A stretch of DNA of 64,000 bases from JALORV01 sp963712485 (GTDB taxonomy: Bacteria > Pseudomonadota > Gammaproteobacteria > Burkholderiales > Burkholderiaceae_F), in contig CAVQID010000019.1 in the NCBI GenBank assembly GCA_963712485.1, positions 372,001-436,000 of the forward strand, written 5' to 3'. Within the stretch, counting starts at the first letter, position 1, and every line of letters begins with the position of its first letter. Both the position numbers and the translations under genes were made by a program. Positions 41,716-51,500 of this stretch are shown one piece after another. The notes under the pieces are model-generated. The model ran no database searches and was not told the DNA's origin. It saw only the letters and a list, made by a program, of their open reading frames with translations.

Positions 41716-42623
41716 CGACCCCGCCCTTCCATCAGCGCCCGGAAGAACTCGTACCGGGCTGGCGCGACGGTACCCGCATCCATGGCGCCGCGGATCGCGC
41801 AGTCGGGCTCGGCCAGGTGGCGGCAATCGAGAAAGCGGCATTGGCCAAGATGCGGCTCGAACTCCGGAAAGCCGGCAACCAGATCGGCGGCCGACAGGTG
41901 CGCGAGCCCGAACTCCTGAAAGCCTGGTGTGTCGATGATCGCTCCGGAGTGCGGCAGCCTGAACCAGCGCGCGGCCGTGGTCGTCTGCTTACCCAGGTCC
42001 ATACGCTCGGAGTACTCCCGCACTCTCGCGAGTGCGTGCGGCACCAGCAGATTGAGAAGCGTTGATTTGCCCATGCCGGACTGACCGACCAGCAAAGAAG
42101 TCCGACCATCCACGATCTCGTTCAGTTGCGCCAGTGCCTCAGCAGGCCGGGCTCGTGCCGACAGCGCCATCGTCCGCCAACCCAACGCCTGCAGCTGTGC
42201 CAGTGCCGTCGACGCTGCAGCCGCTCCCTCTTCAACGTCGATCTTGTTGCGGATCACGATGGCGTCAAGGCCCGCGGCACGGGCTGCAACCAGTGCCTTC
42301 CAGAGAAACCAGAGGTTGAATGTCGGGCGCGAGGCAAAAACGATCAGCACTTGTTCAACGTTCGCCGCCAGCTCCTTGGTTCGAAACTCGTCGGCACGAT
42401 AGAGCAGGCTGCGGCGCGTTTCGATGGATTCGACGGCGGCCTGCCCGGGCGCCGCGGGGACCGCGATTACCAGGTCGCCAACGACCAGATCGCTGCGGCG
42501 GCCGCGCCGTACCGCGGACCAGCTTTCGCCGTCTTCATCCTCGAGCAGGGACATGCGGCCGTAGGTCGCGATGACTCGTGCCTGGAACTGCTGGCGCAGG
42601 TCACCGCGACGCGCGCTGCTCAT
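41712..42623 (-). CDS. rsgA: Ribosome small-subunit-dependent GTPase RsgA
   Basis: 303 residues from ATG 42623. An OB-fold N-terminus is followed by the circularly permuted GTPase with G4-type VIRNKID, the P-loop LLVGQSGMGKSTLLN and IIDTPGFQEFGL. The zinc site is CRFLDCRHLAEPDCAI. It acts in late 30S assembly. Its start overlaps the stop of phhB (ATGA) and its stop overlaps the DUF2007 start. An upstream in-frame start at 42671 would lie inside phhB and is not used. Confidence 0.95.
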   Translation of the reverse strand: MSSARRGDLRQQFQARVIATYGRMSLLEDEDGESWSAVRRGRRSDLVVGDLVIAVPAAPGQAAVESIETRRSLLYRADEFRTKELAANVEQVLIVFASRPTFNLWFLWKALVAARAAGLDAIVIRNKIDVEEGAAAASTALAQLQALGWRTMALSARARPAEALAQLNEIVDGRTSLLVGQSGMGKSTLLNLLVPHALARVREYSERMDLGKQTTTAARWFRLPHSGAIIDTPGFQEFGLAHLSAADLVAGFPEFEPHLGQCRFLDCRHLAEPDCAIRGAMDAGTVAPARYEFFRALMEGRGR

Positions 42624-42970
42624 GCGCCGGCGTAGTGCTGGTCGAAAATCGCGTCGGCTTTCGCAGCGCAAATCAGATCGTTCTCGGTGATGCCGGAGGC
42701 GGAGTGCGTCGAGAAAGTGACCGTGCAGCGCTTGTAGCTCACGTTGAGATCAGGATGGTGGTCTTCGCGATGCACCATGAAGGCAAGCGCGTTGACGAAA
42801 GCGATCGTGTGGAAGTAATCGGCGAAGTCGTAGGTTCGAGTAATCGCGTTGTCTGCGACGGCCCATTGCGGTAGCGTCTGCATGAGGGTCGTCAACTCGA
42901 CGTTACTTAGGACGGCCGACGCATCCAGCGCACGACAATGCAGCGCCAGCAGCTCGTTGCGGGTCATCAT
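42620..42970 (-). CDS. phhB: 4a-hydroxytetrahydrobiopterin dehydratase
   Basis: Pterin-4a-carbinolamine dehydratase of 116 residues. The active-site motif is VHREDHHPDLNVSYKRCTVTF, of which the core EDHHPDL is diagnostic. LPQWAVADNAITRTYDFADY opens the fold. It regenerates the pterin cofactor for aromatic amino acid hydroxylases; a phenylalanine hydroxylase gene is not in the window. It lies between the M48 protease and rsgA genes with 1-4 base junctions, so all four minus-strand genes look like one operon. Confidence 0.94.
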   Translation of the reverse strand: MMTRNELLALHCRALDASAVLSNVELTTLMQTLPQWAVADNAITRTYDFADYFHTIAFVNALAFMVHREDHHPDLNVSYKRCTVTFSTHSASGITENDLICAAKADAIFDQHYAGA

Positions 42971-42971
42971 G

Positions 42972-44234
42972 TTAGGCGTGCGCGGCGGCGGACAGGCGCT
43001 CGACCCGCAACGACGCCGGAGGGTGCGAGTCGTAGAACGCGGAGTGGATCGGATCCGGCGTCAGTGTCGACGCATTGTCTTCGTAAAGCTTGACGAGTGC
43101 GTTGACCAGGTCCTGGCTAGAAGCGTAGCGGGCAGCGAACGCGTCGGCTTCGAACTCGTGCCGCCGTGACAAGTAACTCGCCAGTGGCGCAAACACAAAG
43201 GTGAACACCGGCAGCACCAGCATGAAAAGCACCAGTGCCACGCCCTCATTGCCGCCATCGAGCGCCGGAACGACGCCCAACCCGGTGTAGAACCACGGTC
43301 GCTCGACGAGCCAGCCCAGCAGGGCCAGAACGAGCAGGCTCGCGACGAAGGAGAACACCATGCGCTTGGTGATGTGCTTCAGCTTGAAGTGCCCGAGCTC
43401 GTGCGCCAGCACCGCCTCGATTTCCGAGGGTTGCAGGCGTTCAACCAGCGTGTCGAAGAAGACGATGCGCTTCGCACGGCCGAGGCCGGTGAAATAGGCA
43501 TTGCCATGCGCCGATCGGCGCGAACCGTCCATCACGTACACGCCCTTGCTGGAGAAACCGGTGCGCGACAGCAGCGCTGCAATGCGCTGGGCCAGGCTGG
43601 AGTCCTTTAGCGGCTCAAAACGATTGAACAATGGCGCAATGACCGTCGGATAAATGACGAGAACCAAGGCGTTGAAGCCGACCCACAGCAGCCACGCCAG
43701 CACCCACCACAGTGCGCCGGCACTGCGCATCAATGCGATGACCGCCGCGAGCAGTGGCAGGCCGAGCAGTGCAGCCAGCACGAAGGACTTGGCCAGGTCG
43801 GCCAGCCACAACGCCGGCGTCATTCGATTGAAGCCGTAGCGCTGCTCGACGCCGAACTGCCTGACCCACGAAAATGGCAGGTCGATGATGCCGAGCACGA
43901 TCACGACGGTCGTCACGAACGCGAACTGAAGGACGAATCCCGGGCCCAGCAGCTCGCGCAGCCAGTCGCCCAGCCACTGCAGGCCGCCCAGCAGGGTGAG
44001 CCCGATCAGCACGGCTGCGCTGACAGCGGTTTCCACCAGCGCGAGCCGCGTCTTCGCAATCGTGTAGGACGCCGCCTTGCGATGCGCCTCAAGCGAGACG
44101 CGGTCGGCAAACTCCGGCGGCACCGCATCAGCGTGGCCCGCAACATGCCGCACCTGCCGCCATGACAGCCAGTACTTCAGGCCGACCATCAGCAGCAGGA
44201 ACGCAACAAAAGACAACGACAGCATCTGGGACAT
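42972..44234 (-). CDS. M48 family metalloprotease (Ste24/CAAX-like)
   Basis: Integral membrane zinc protease of about 420 residues from ATG 44234. The zinc motif HELGH is at about 278-282, with the third ligand Glu in RRHEFEADAFAARYA. The N-terminal half has several helices and the Ste24-type RQFGVEQRYGFNRMTPALWLAD. It resembles the CAAX prenyl protease 1-like enzymes of betaproteobacteria rather than HtpX. It likely degrades or processes membrane proteins. Upstream in-frame starts (44264, 44321) exist; 44234 gives the family-like MSQMLSLSFVAFLLLM. It is divergent from orn. Confidence 0.92.
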   Translation of the reverse strand: MSQMLSLSFVAFLLLMVGLKYWLSWRQVRHVAGHADAVPPEFADRVSLEAHRKAASYTIAKTRLALVETAVSAAVLIGLTLLGGLQWLGDWLRELLGPGFVLQFAFVTTVVIVLGIIDLPFSWVRQFGVEQRYGFNRMTPALWLADLAKSFVLAALLGLPLLAAVIALMRSAGALWWVLAWLLWVGFNALVLVIYPTVIAPLFNRFEPLKDSSLAQRIAALLSRTGFSSKGVYVMDGSRRSAHGNAYFTGLGRAKRIVFFDTLVERLQPSEIEAVLAHELGHFKLKHITKRMVFSFVASLLVLALLGWLVERPWFYTGLGVVPALDGGNEGVALVLFMLVLPVFTFVFAPLASYLSRRHEFEADAFAARYASSQDLVNALVKLYEDNASTLTPDPIHSAFYDSHPPASLRVERLSAAAHA

Positions 44235-44359
44235 GGCGGTGATCAGTGAGTATTGGTTCCGCATCCGGCATTGCCAGAATCGGCGAGGCGCGCGGCCTGC
44301 CATGAGACAATCGCGCGCCATATTCGATCGCTATGGCGCGATCGATCAACGCGGAAATT

Positions 44360-44941
44360 ATGTCACAACCCCCTCTAGAACCCGCCTCGCGCGACGAGCG
44401 TTTCAGCGAATCCAACCTGGTCTGGGTGGACATGGAAATGTCGGGCCTGAATCCGGACTCGGATCGCGTGCTCGAAGTCGCGATGGTCATTACCGACGCC
44501 GAACTCGAGGTCATCGCCGAGGGTCCCGTGCTTGTCATCAGTCAGCCCGAGGTTGTGCTGCTCGGCATGGACAACTGGAACACGGCAACACACGGTCGTT
44601 CGGGCCTGACGGCCAAGGTGCGTGACTCGACACTCGACGAAGCGCAGGCCAGCGATATTCTGGTCGAGTTCATGTTGAGGCACGTGCCCGCCGGCAAGTC
44701 GCCGATGTGCGGCAACTCGATCTGCCAGGATCGGCGCTTCATGGCACGCTGGATGCCGCGCCTGGAGGCCTGCTTCCACTACCGCAATCTGGATGTCAGC
44801 ACGCTTAAGGAACTCGCGCGTCGCTGGAATCCCGCGGTCTACCGGTCATTCGAGAAGAAGAGCCGCCACGAGGCTCTAGCCGACATCTACGAGTCGATCG
44901 ACGAACTAAGGCACTACCGTATGCAGTGGCTGCGCATCTAG
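44360..44941 (+). CDS. orn: Oligoribonuclease
   Basis: 3'-to-5' exoribonuclease of the DEDDh type, about 193 residues. The Exo I motif is LVWVDMEMSGLNP. Exo II is around MCGNSICQDRRFMARWMP, and Exo III in KSRHEALADIYESIDEL. It degrades 2-5-mer RNAs and linear pGpG, so it completes c-di-GMP turnover; an EAL-containing protein is encoded 4 kb away. An upstream ATG at 44333 would add nine residues. I chose 44360 because of the GGAA before it. Confidence 0.95.
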   Translation: MSQPPLEPASRDERFSESNLVWVDMEMSGLNPDSDRVLEVAMVITDAELEVIAEGPVLVISQPEVVLLGMDNWNTATHGRSGLTAKVRDSTLDEAQASDILVEFMLRHVPAGKSPMCGNSICQDRRFMARWMPRLEACFHYRNLDVSTLKELARRWNPAVYRSFEKKSRHEALADIYESIDELRHYRMQWLRI

Positions 44942-44946
44942 CCCGC

Positions 44947-46065
44947 CTAATCTTCGCGCGCTGCCACGGGCTCCGTGCCGACCACGGCCGCGGCATCGGC
45001 TGCCATGGCTTGCGTCGTGCGTGCGTCCTTCGAACTGGCCCAGGCGCGACCCAGGGCAGTGCCCAGCGCCAGTAGAACCGGCCCGAGGATCACGCCGATA
45101 AAGCCGAATGCAATGACGCCGCCGAGCACACCGAGGAAGATCATGCCGAGCGAGAGCGTGGATCCCCGCGCGATCAAAATTGGCTTGACGAAGTTATCGA
45201 TGCTGCTGATGACTACCGCCCCCCAGACCAGCATGAAAATGGCCCAGCCCGGCTCGCCCTGCGCGTAGAGCCAGATCGCGGCCGAGCCCCAGACCAGCAC
45301 GGGGCCCATCGGCACGACGGACAGCACGAACGTCGCGACCGAGAGCATGAAGGCAGCGGGTACACCGGCGATCAGAAAGCCGATCAGCGCGACGATGCCT
45401 TGCGCGGCCGCCGTGCCGACGATGCCGATGAAGACACTGCGTGTCGTGCCGGTGACGATGTTCATCACCTCCGTGCTCAGGCTTCCGGAGAGTCGATCCG
45501 AAGCGCGCTGCACCACCGCAACGATTTGATCACCATCGCGGTAGAAGAAGAAGACGACAAACGCGACGAGCAGCAGTTGCAGGATGCCGTCGCCGAGCAC
45601 TCGGACGAACGCCAGCGACAGGCGTCCGGCCGGTTCTATGGCGCGTTGCAAAAGCGCCGCGAGTTGCTCGCGATTGCTCAGCAGGGCCTCGAGTTCGCTA
45701 TAGATCCGCTCGCCGATGAACGGAATGCTGTTCAGTGCGTCCGGCGCATGCAGGCCGCCCTTGGTCCAGCCTTTGATCAGTTCGACGGCGGCCGGCAATT
45801 TGTCCGCAGCAGCAGCCGACAGCATTGTTATCGGAATGATCACGAGCACCAGGATCATCACCAGCATGGCGCTTGCGGCAAGTGTCGAATTTCCTCCCAC
45901 CGACTTGCGCAGGCGCTCGAACAGCGGCCAGGTGGCGATTGCCAGCACGCCGGCGAAGACCATGGCCGAGAGAAACGGCTGGAGCACCAGGAACACGCCG
46001 ACCACAACGATCGTCGCTCCGCCGAATCGCAGCAGGTTGTCGAAATTGGCTTGAATGGAAGGCAT
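44947..46065 (-). CDS. AI-2E family transporter (PerM/YdiK-like)
   Basis: Membrane protein of 372 residues with about eight hydrophobic segments. Family features are the N-terminal helix pair, a central charged stretch (AALLQRAIEPAGRLSLAFVRV), VVFFFYRDGDQIVAVVQR, and the C-terminal block VVISSIDNFVKPILIARGS with LSLGMIFLGVLGGVIAFGFIGV. Some members export autoinducer-2 and others act as Na+/H+ antiporters, so the transported compound is not known. It is convergent with orn. Confidence 0.9.
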   Translation of the reverse strand: MPSIQANFDNLLRFGGATIVVVGVFLVLQPFLSAMVFAGVLAIATWPLFERLRKSVGGNSTLAASAMLVMILVLVIIPITMLSAAAADKLPAAVELIKGWTKGGLHAPDALNSIPFIGERIYSELEALLSNREQLAALLQRAIEPAGRLSLAFVRVLGDGILQLLLVAFVVFFFYRDGDQIVAVVQRASDRLSGSLSTEVMNIVTGTTRSVFIGIVGTAAAQGIVALIGFLIAGVPAAFMLSVATFVLSVVPMGPVLVWGSAAIWLYAQGEPGWAIFMLVWGAVVISSIDNFVKPILIARGSTLSLGMIFLGVLGGVIAFGFIGVILGPVLLALGTALGRAWASSKDARTTQAMAADAAAVVGTEPVAARED

Positions 46066-46154
46066 CGAGACAGAGCCGTAATGGGGTGGCGCAGCTTAGC
46101 GACTCTTGCGTTGCCGCAGCGGCGCTGGGGCGGCTGGCGTCGTGCCATGTCGCG

Positions 46155-46226
46155 TCCCCCCGCCGGGAATTGAACCCAGATCTAGCGCTTAGGAGGCACT
46201 TGTTCTATCCGTTGAACTACGGGGAG
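46155..46226 (-). tRNA. tRNA-Arg (anticodon CCU)
   Basis: On the minus strand a full cloverleaf can be drawn: acceptor CTCCCCG with CGGGGGG (one T-G pair), D-arm around GTTCAACGGATAGAAC, anticodon stem AGTGC/GCGCT with loop CTCCTAA (anticodon CCT), and T-arm CTGGG-TTCAATT-CCCGG. The discriminator is A and CCA is not encoded. It reads AGG codons, rare in this GC-rich genome. Confidence 0.95.
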
Positions 46227-46233
46227 CGTGTTC

Positions 46234-46262
46234 AGTATAGCGGCCGCGCTCACGTAGAATGC
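46234..46262 (-). promoter_or_regulatory. Possible promoter of the tRNA-Arg gene
   Basis: On the minus strand TATACT (46239-46234) lies 7 bases before the mature tRNA 5' end, with a weak -35-like GCATTC 17 bases upstream. A start only a few bases before the tRNA is plausible for a tRNA promoter. The evidence is sequence resemblance only. Confidence 0.4.
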
Positions 46263-46429
46263 GCCGCCGAACGATGCACAGACATCGTCATTGGACGAGG
46301 AGGGGATCGTTATCCGCGGCGGTTGCCTAATCCGTAATCAGTCCGACGCCAGCAAGCATTGGCGCGGTTTCGCGGGTACTTGGTGCGATCCTTTCCACAG
46401 CGGCTGGGGATAACTGGGCAGGCTACTGT

Positions 46430-48415
46430 ATGCAAGGCAAACCACGGACTGAAACGCGCCGCGGCGAATACGGGGAAGCGTCGATCCGCGTGCTCAAGGG
46501 CCTGGAGCCGGTGCGGCAGCGCCCCGGCATGTACACCCGCACGGACAGTCCGCTGCACATCATCCAGGAGGCGATCGACAATGCCTCCGACGAGATCCTC
46601 GCGGGCTACGGGCATCGTATCGATGTGACTCTGCACAACGACGGGTCGGTCAGCGTCGAGGACGACGGCCGCGGCATCCCGGTCGGGCTGCATCCGGAGG
46701 AAAAGTCGCCGGTCGTCGAGATCGTATTCACCCGGCTGCACGCGGGCGGCAAGTTCGACAAGCGCGCGGGTGGTGCCTATTCGTTCGCGGGGGGGCTTCA
46801 CGGCGTCGGCGTGTCGGTCACCAACGCGCTGTCATCGCGCCTCGATGTCGCCGTCTGGCGCGACGGCAAGTTGCACACGATTGCCTTCGCCGACGGTGAG
46901 GTCAGTCAGCCGTTGCGATCGGCGGCAGCGAAGGGACAGGCCAAGCCGAGCGGCACGCGGGTCCGCGCGTGGCCGAATCCGAAGTACTTCGACTCCGCGC
47001 AAGTGCCGGTCGATGAACTCGAGCGGTTGCTGCGCAGCAAGGCGGTGCTGCTGCCGGGGACCGAAGTTTCCCTGACGATCGAGAAATCGGGCGCGGTGCA
47101 GCGCTGGCAGTACGCGGGCGGGCTGCGCGAGTATCTGCTCGCATCGCTGCCGGTCGATCCGATGCTGCCGCCGTTCGAGTCGAGCGGCTTCGCGACGGCC
47201 GACGACCAGATCTACGCGGAAGGTGAGGGCGCGAACTGGGTTGTCGTCTGGACCGATGACGGCGCGGTCACGCGTGAGTCCTATGTAAACCTGATTCCGA
47301 CGCCTGCCGGAGGCACGCACGAGGCCGGGCTGCGCGAGGGCCTGTTCAATGCCGTTCGTGCGTTCGTCGATGCGCACGGGCTGCTGCCCAAGGGCGTCAA
47401 GCTGCTGCCCGAAGACGTCTTTGCGCGCACGAGCTTCGTGCTTTCCGCAAAAGTCCTCGATCCGCAGTTCCAGGGGCAGATCAAGGAGCGGCTGAACAGC
47501 CGCGATGCGCTGCGGCTGGTGTCGTCGTTCGTGCGGCCGCAGCTCGAGTTCTGGCTGAATCAACATCCAAACGAGGGCCGCCAACTGGCTGAGCTCGTGA
47601 TTCGCCAGGCTCAGGCGCGTGCTCGTGCCGGTCAGAAGGTCGAGAAGAAGAAGGGTTCCGCGGTGGCGGTGTTGCCCGGCAAGCTCACGGATTGCGAATC
47701 GCGCGAAATCGCACGCAACGAGTTGTTCCTGGTCGAAGGCGACTCAGCCGGCGGCTCGGCAAAGATGGGACGTGACAAGGAATTCCAGGCGATCCTGCCG
47801 CTGCGCGGGAAAGTGCTGAACACCTGGGAAGTGGAGCGCGACCGTCTGTTCGGCAATGCCGAGGTGCACGATATTGCCGTTGCGATCGGCGTCGACCCGC
47901 ACGGTCGCAGCGACGATGCGAATCTCGACGGGCTGCGCTACGGCAAGATCTGCATACTGGCGGACGCCGACGTCGACGGCTCGCACATCCAGGTGCTGCT
48001 GCTGACGCTGTTCTTCCGCCACTTTCCGCAGCTCGTGGACCGCGGCAACATCTTCGTCGCCCGGCCGCCGCTGTTCCGCGTGGATGTCGGTGCACAGGGC
48101 AAGCGGCCGCCGCGCCGCATCTACTGCCTGGACGACGCGGAACTCGACGCCACGCTGGAAAAACTCGGTGACGAAGGCGTGAAGGAGTCGGCGTGGAACA
48201 TTGCGCGCTTCAAGGGCCTGGGTGAGATGAGCCCGGAGCAGTTGTGGGAAACGACAATGAACCCCGACACGCGCCGCCTGCTGCGGGTCGGGCTGGGCGA
48301 GCTTGCGGCCGAGAGTACGGCCGAGACGATGACGATGCTGATGGGCCGGGCCGAGAGCCAGGCGCGGCGCGCGTGGCTGGAAGAGCACGGGCACGAGGTC
48401 GACGCGGACGTCTGA
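46430..48415 (+). CDS. parE: DNA topoisomerase IV subunit B
   Basis: ATPase subunit of topoisomerase IV, 661 residues. The GHKL ATPase motifs are EAIDNASDEILAGYG, DDGRGIPVGLHPEE and the ATP-lid GGLHGVGVSVTNALS. The TOPRIM domain has LFLVEGDSAGGSAKMGRD and ILADADVDGSHIQVLLL. The protein is of ParE rather than GyrB type: it is short, lacks the GyrB insertion, and shows YTRTDSPLHIIQEAIDNA. parC lies 4.2 kb downstream on the same strand with two unrelated genes between. Confidence 0.96.
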   Translation: MQGKPRTETRRGEYGEASIRVLKGLEPVRQRPGMYTRTDSPLHIIQEAIDNASDEILAGYGHRIDVTLHNDGSVSVEDDGRGIPVGLHPEEKSPVVEIVFTRLHAGGKFDKRAGGAYSFAGGLHGVGVSVTNALSSRLDVAVWRDGKLHTIAFADGEVSQPLRSAAAKGQAKPSGTRVRAWPNPKYFDSAQVPVDELERLLRSKAVLLPGTEVSLTIEKSGAVQRWQYAGGLREYLLASLPVDPMLPPFESSGFATADDQIYAEGEGANWVVVWTDDGAVTRESYVNLIPTPAGGTHEAGLREGLFNAVRAFVDAHGLLPKGVKLLPEDVFARTSFVLSAKVLDPQFQGQIKERLNSRDALRLVSSFVRPQLEFWLNQHPNEGRQLAELVIRQAQARARAGQKVEKKKGSAVAVLPGKLTDCESREIARNELFLVEGDSAGGSAKMGRDKEFQAILPLRGKVLNTWEVERDRLFGNAEVHDIAVAIGVDPHGRSDDANLDGLRYGKICILADADVDGSHIQVLLLTLFFRHFPQLVDRGNIFVARPPLFRVDVGAQGKRPPRRIYCLDDAELDATLEKLGDEGVKESAWNIARFKGLGEMSPEQLWETTMNPDTRRLLRVGLGELAAESTAETMTMLMGRAESQARRAWLEEHGHEVDADV

Positions 48416-48538
48416 ATCAGCGCCAAGGCGCGGATTGGCCGGCTTCCCGCCTCGATCGCGGTGTTTTTGGCTGTGGCGCTTGCGTGCATACTTGCGCGCG
48501 GCCGCAGGGCGGGCAATGAAAGGCCACGAACTTTCCGA

Positions 48539-51500
48539 ATGAAACCAGCGCAGTCGTCTGCCGGTCCGATGGGTCCTTCGCCCACGGTTGACATGCCGCT
48601 CACGGCGCCAGAGTCGACCTGGTTGCGCTGGGCGGTCGGTGCGCTGGCGCTGATGCTGGTGTTGAGCCTCGCCCTGCCGCTGATGCTGTCGGAGCAGCTG
48701 CGTCTGGCGCATCCCGCGGTGCCGGCTGCATTCGACTGGGCTCTTCGCATCGTCGCCGTTGCACTGGCCACGCTGCTGCTGGCCTGGCTTGTCAATGCGC
48801 AGCGGATGGACCGATCTGCCCGCACCCGCGCCCGTCTCTGGGAACAGTCGATCGAGTCGATGAAGGTCGGCGTTGCGCTATGGGACGCCAGCGACCGGCT
48901 GATCGGCTGCAACGACGCCTACCGCGCGCTGTATTCCGAAATCGCGGCCGAGCTGGTCCCTGGGCGCGTCTACCGGGACCTGATGTCGGCCTATTACAAG
49001 GTTGCCCCGCCCGAGGTTGTCGACGGTCGCACGCTCGCCGATTTCATCGCCGATGGCGAGAAGCGGCGTCGCGGCGGGTCGGAGGTCAGCGAGGTCGTGC
49101 GACATCAACGTGGGCGCTGGCTGCTGATGACGGACTGCCGCACGGCCGACGGCGGCATCATCTGCTTCCGCAGCGACGTGACCGAACAGAAGGTGATCGA
49201 ACATGAACTCACCAAGCGTCGCAAGCTGATCGACGACCTCGCGGACCTGACCTACGACTGGTTCTGGCGCCAGGACGCCGAAGAGCGCTTCGTCGAGTTT
49301 TCAGCCGCGATGGAAAATCATGTGAAAGCGGCGCCCGATCGCCTGCTCGGCCAGCAGCGCGAAGACCTGCCGGGTTTCGAGGCGGACCCGAACCAGTTTG
49401 CCGAGTACCGCGCACGCGTTGCGAAGCGCGAGCCGTTTCCGTGGTTCACGTATCGCGTGCGGCGCGGCGACGGATCGCCGATGTGGGTGGCCGTCACCGG
49501 CAAACCGATCTTCGACGAGCGCGGTCAGTTTCAGGGGTACTACGGCGCGGGCCGCGATGTCACGGAGCGCGAAGACATGGTGGTGGCGTTGCGCCGCAGC
49601 GAGGAACGTTTCCGTGCGCTGACGATGCTGGCGACCGAGTGGTACTGGGAAACCGATACCGATCTGCGGGTGACCTCGGTGCGCGGTGATCCGGCGCGGC
49701 AGGAGCGAGTCGCCGAGTGGACGCTGAACCGCCGCTTCTGGGAATTCGAACACATCGATCCGGCCTTCGCGGTCGACTGGTCGGTGCTGCGCGATCGGCT
49801 GGCGCGGCGCGAGTCGTTCCGCAATGTCAAGCTCAAACTCCGCAATGGCGAGGACGTTGCTTACTACGAACTCGCCGGACAGCCGGTCGTCGAGCGCGGC
49901 GAGTTCATCGGTTATCGTGGCCTCGCCTGGGACGTGACCGAGCGCGAGTCGCTGATCCAGCGCATATCCGACAGCGAGGCGCGCTTCCGCGCACTGACGG
50001 AACTGTCTTCCGACTGGTACTGGGAGATGGACGAAGGCCTGCGCTTTACGCTGCTGCGGCAGGGCGCGCGCGGCTCGTTCGGCCCGAATGATGACGAGGT
50101 GATCGGCAAACACCGATGGGAACTACCGGGCGAATTGATCCAGCCGTCGTCGTGGGATGAACATCGCGCAACGCTGATGGCGCATCGGCCGTTTCGTGAC
50201 GTCATGTTCCGCCGCTGGATGCCGGACGGGTCGCTGGTCTACCACCTGACCAGTGGCGACCCGGTGTTCGACGCGGAAGGAAGGTTCCGCGGCTATCGCG
50301 GCATTGGCAAGAACATCAGCGACCAGATCCGCGCGCAGGAACGCATCGAGCGCCTGGCAACGGTCGATGCGTTGACGCAGCTGTCGAACCGCCAGACCTT
50401 CGACGAGCGCGCCGGCCGACTGCTCGCGACGTCCTACGCGGAAGGCAAGCGCTGTTCGCTGCTGTTCATCGACCTCGACAACTTCCGGCTGCTCAACAAC
50501 GGCTATGGCCACCGCGTCGGCGACGAGATGCTCGCGATCGTCGCGAGCCGCATGCGCGACGTCGTCGGCGAGCCGCATCTGCTCGGACGTCGCGGCGGAG
50601 ACGAGCTGGTCGTGCTGCTGGTCGATCTGCAGCGGCCCGACGCTGCGGTCGAGGTCGCGCGCAAGCTGATCGACGCGATCTGCGAACCCGCACGAATTCT
50701 CGGCATGGAGATTGCGGTCACGGCGTCGGTGGGCATCAGCTTCTTCCCGCAGGACGGCATCGACCTCGACTCGCTGCTGAACGCGGCCGATGCGGCGATG
50801 TACCAGGCCAAGGACAGCGGCCGTCGTACCTACGCGTTCTATACGCAGACCGTCGCACGCCGCGTCGATCTGCGGCTGCGGCTGGAGCAGCGTTTGCGCA
50901 AGGCGGTCGAGTCGCGCGACTTCAAGCTCTTTTACCAGCCGCTGGTGTCGCTGGCGGACGGCAAGATGATCGGCGCCGAGGCGCTGATCCGCTGGCGCGA
51001 TGCGGAACTCGGCGATATCTCGCCGGCCGAGTTCATCCCGATTGCCGAGGAGTCGGGGCTGATCGTGGGCCTCGGCGACTGGGTGCTGCGTGAAGCATGC
51101 CGCGCGCGCCAGGAATGGCGCCACCTGCAGCTCGATGTGCCGCCGGTAGCGATCAACATGTCGGGTGTGCAGCTGCGCCAGCTCGGCTGTGTCGAAGGCC
51201 TGCTCGACGTGCTGAATGCCTACAGCGTCCAGCCATCGGAGATCGAGATCGAGGTCACCGAAACAGGCCTGCTCGATACGTCCGCCGTTTCACGGGAAAA
51301 CCTCGTGCGCATGCGCAACGCCGGCGTTCGCCTGGCGCTCGATGACTTCGGCGTCGGCTTTTCCAGCCTGTCGCACTTGCGTGACCTGCCGATCCACCGG
51401 TTGAAGATCGACCGCAGCTTCACGGTCGAGTGCATGCGCGACGCACGGACGCTGACAATCGTGAAGGCGGTCATCGAAATGGCGCGCTCGCTCGGCATCA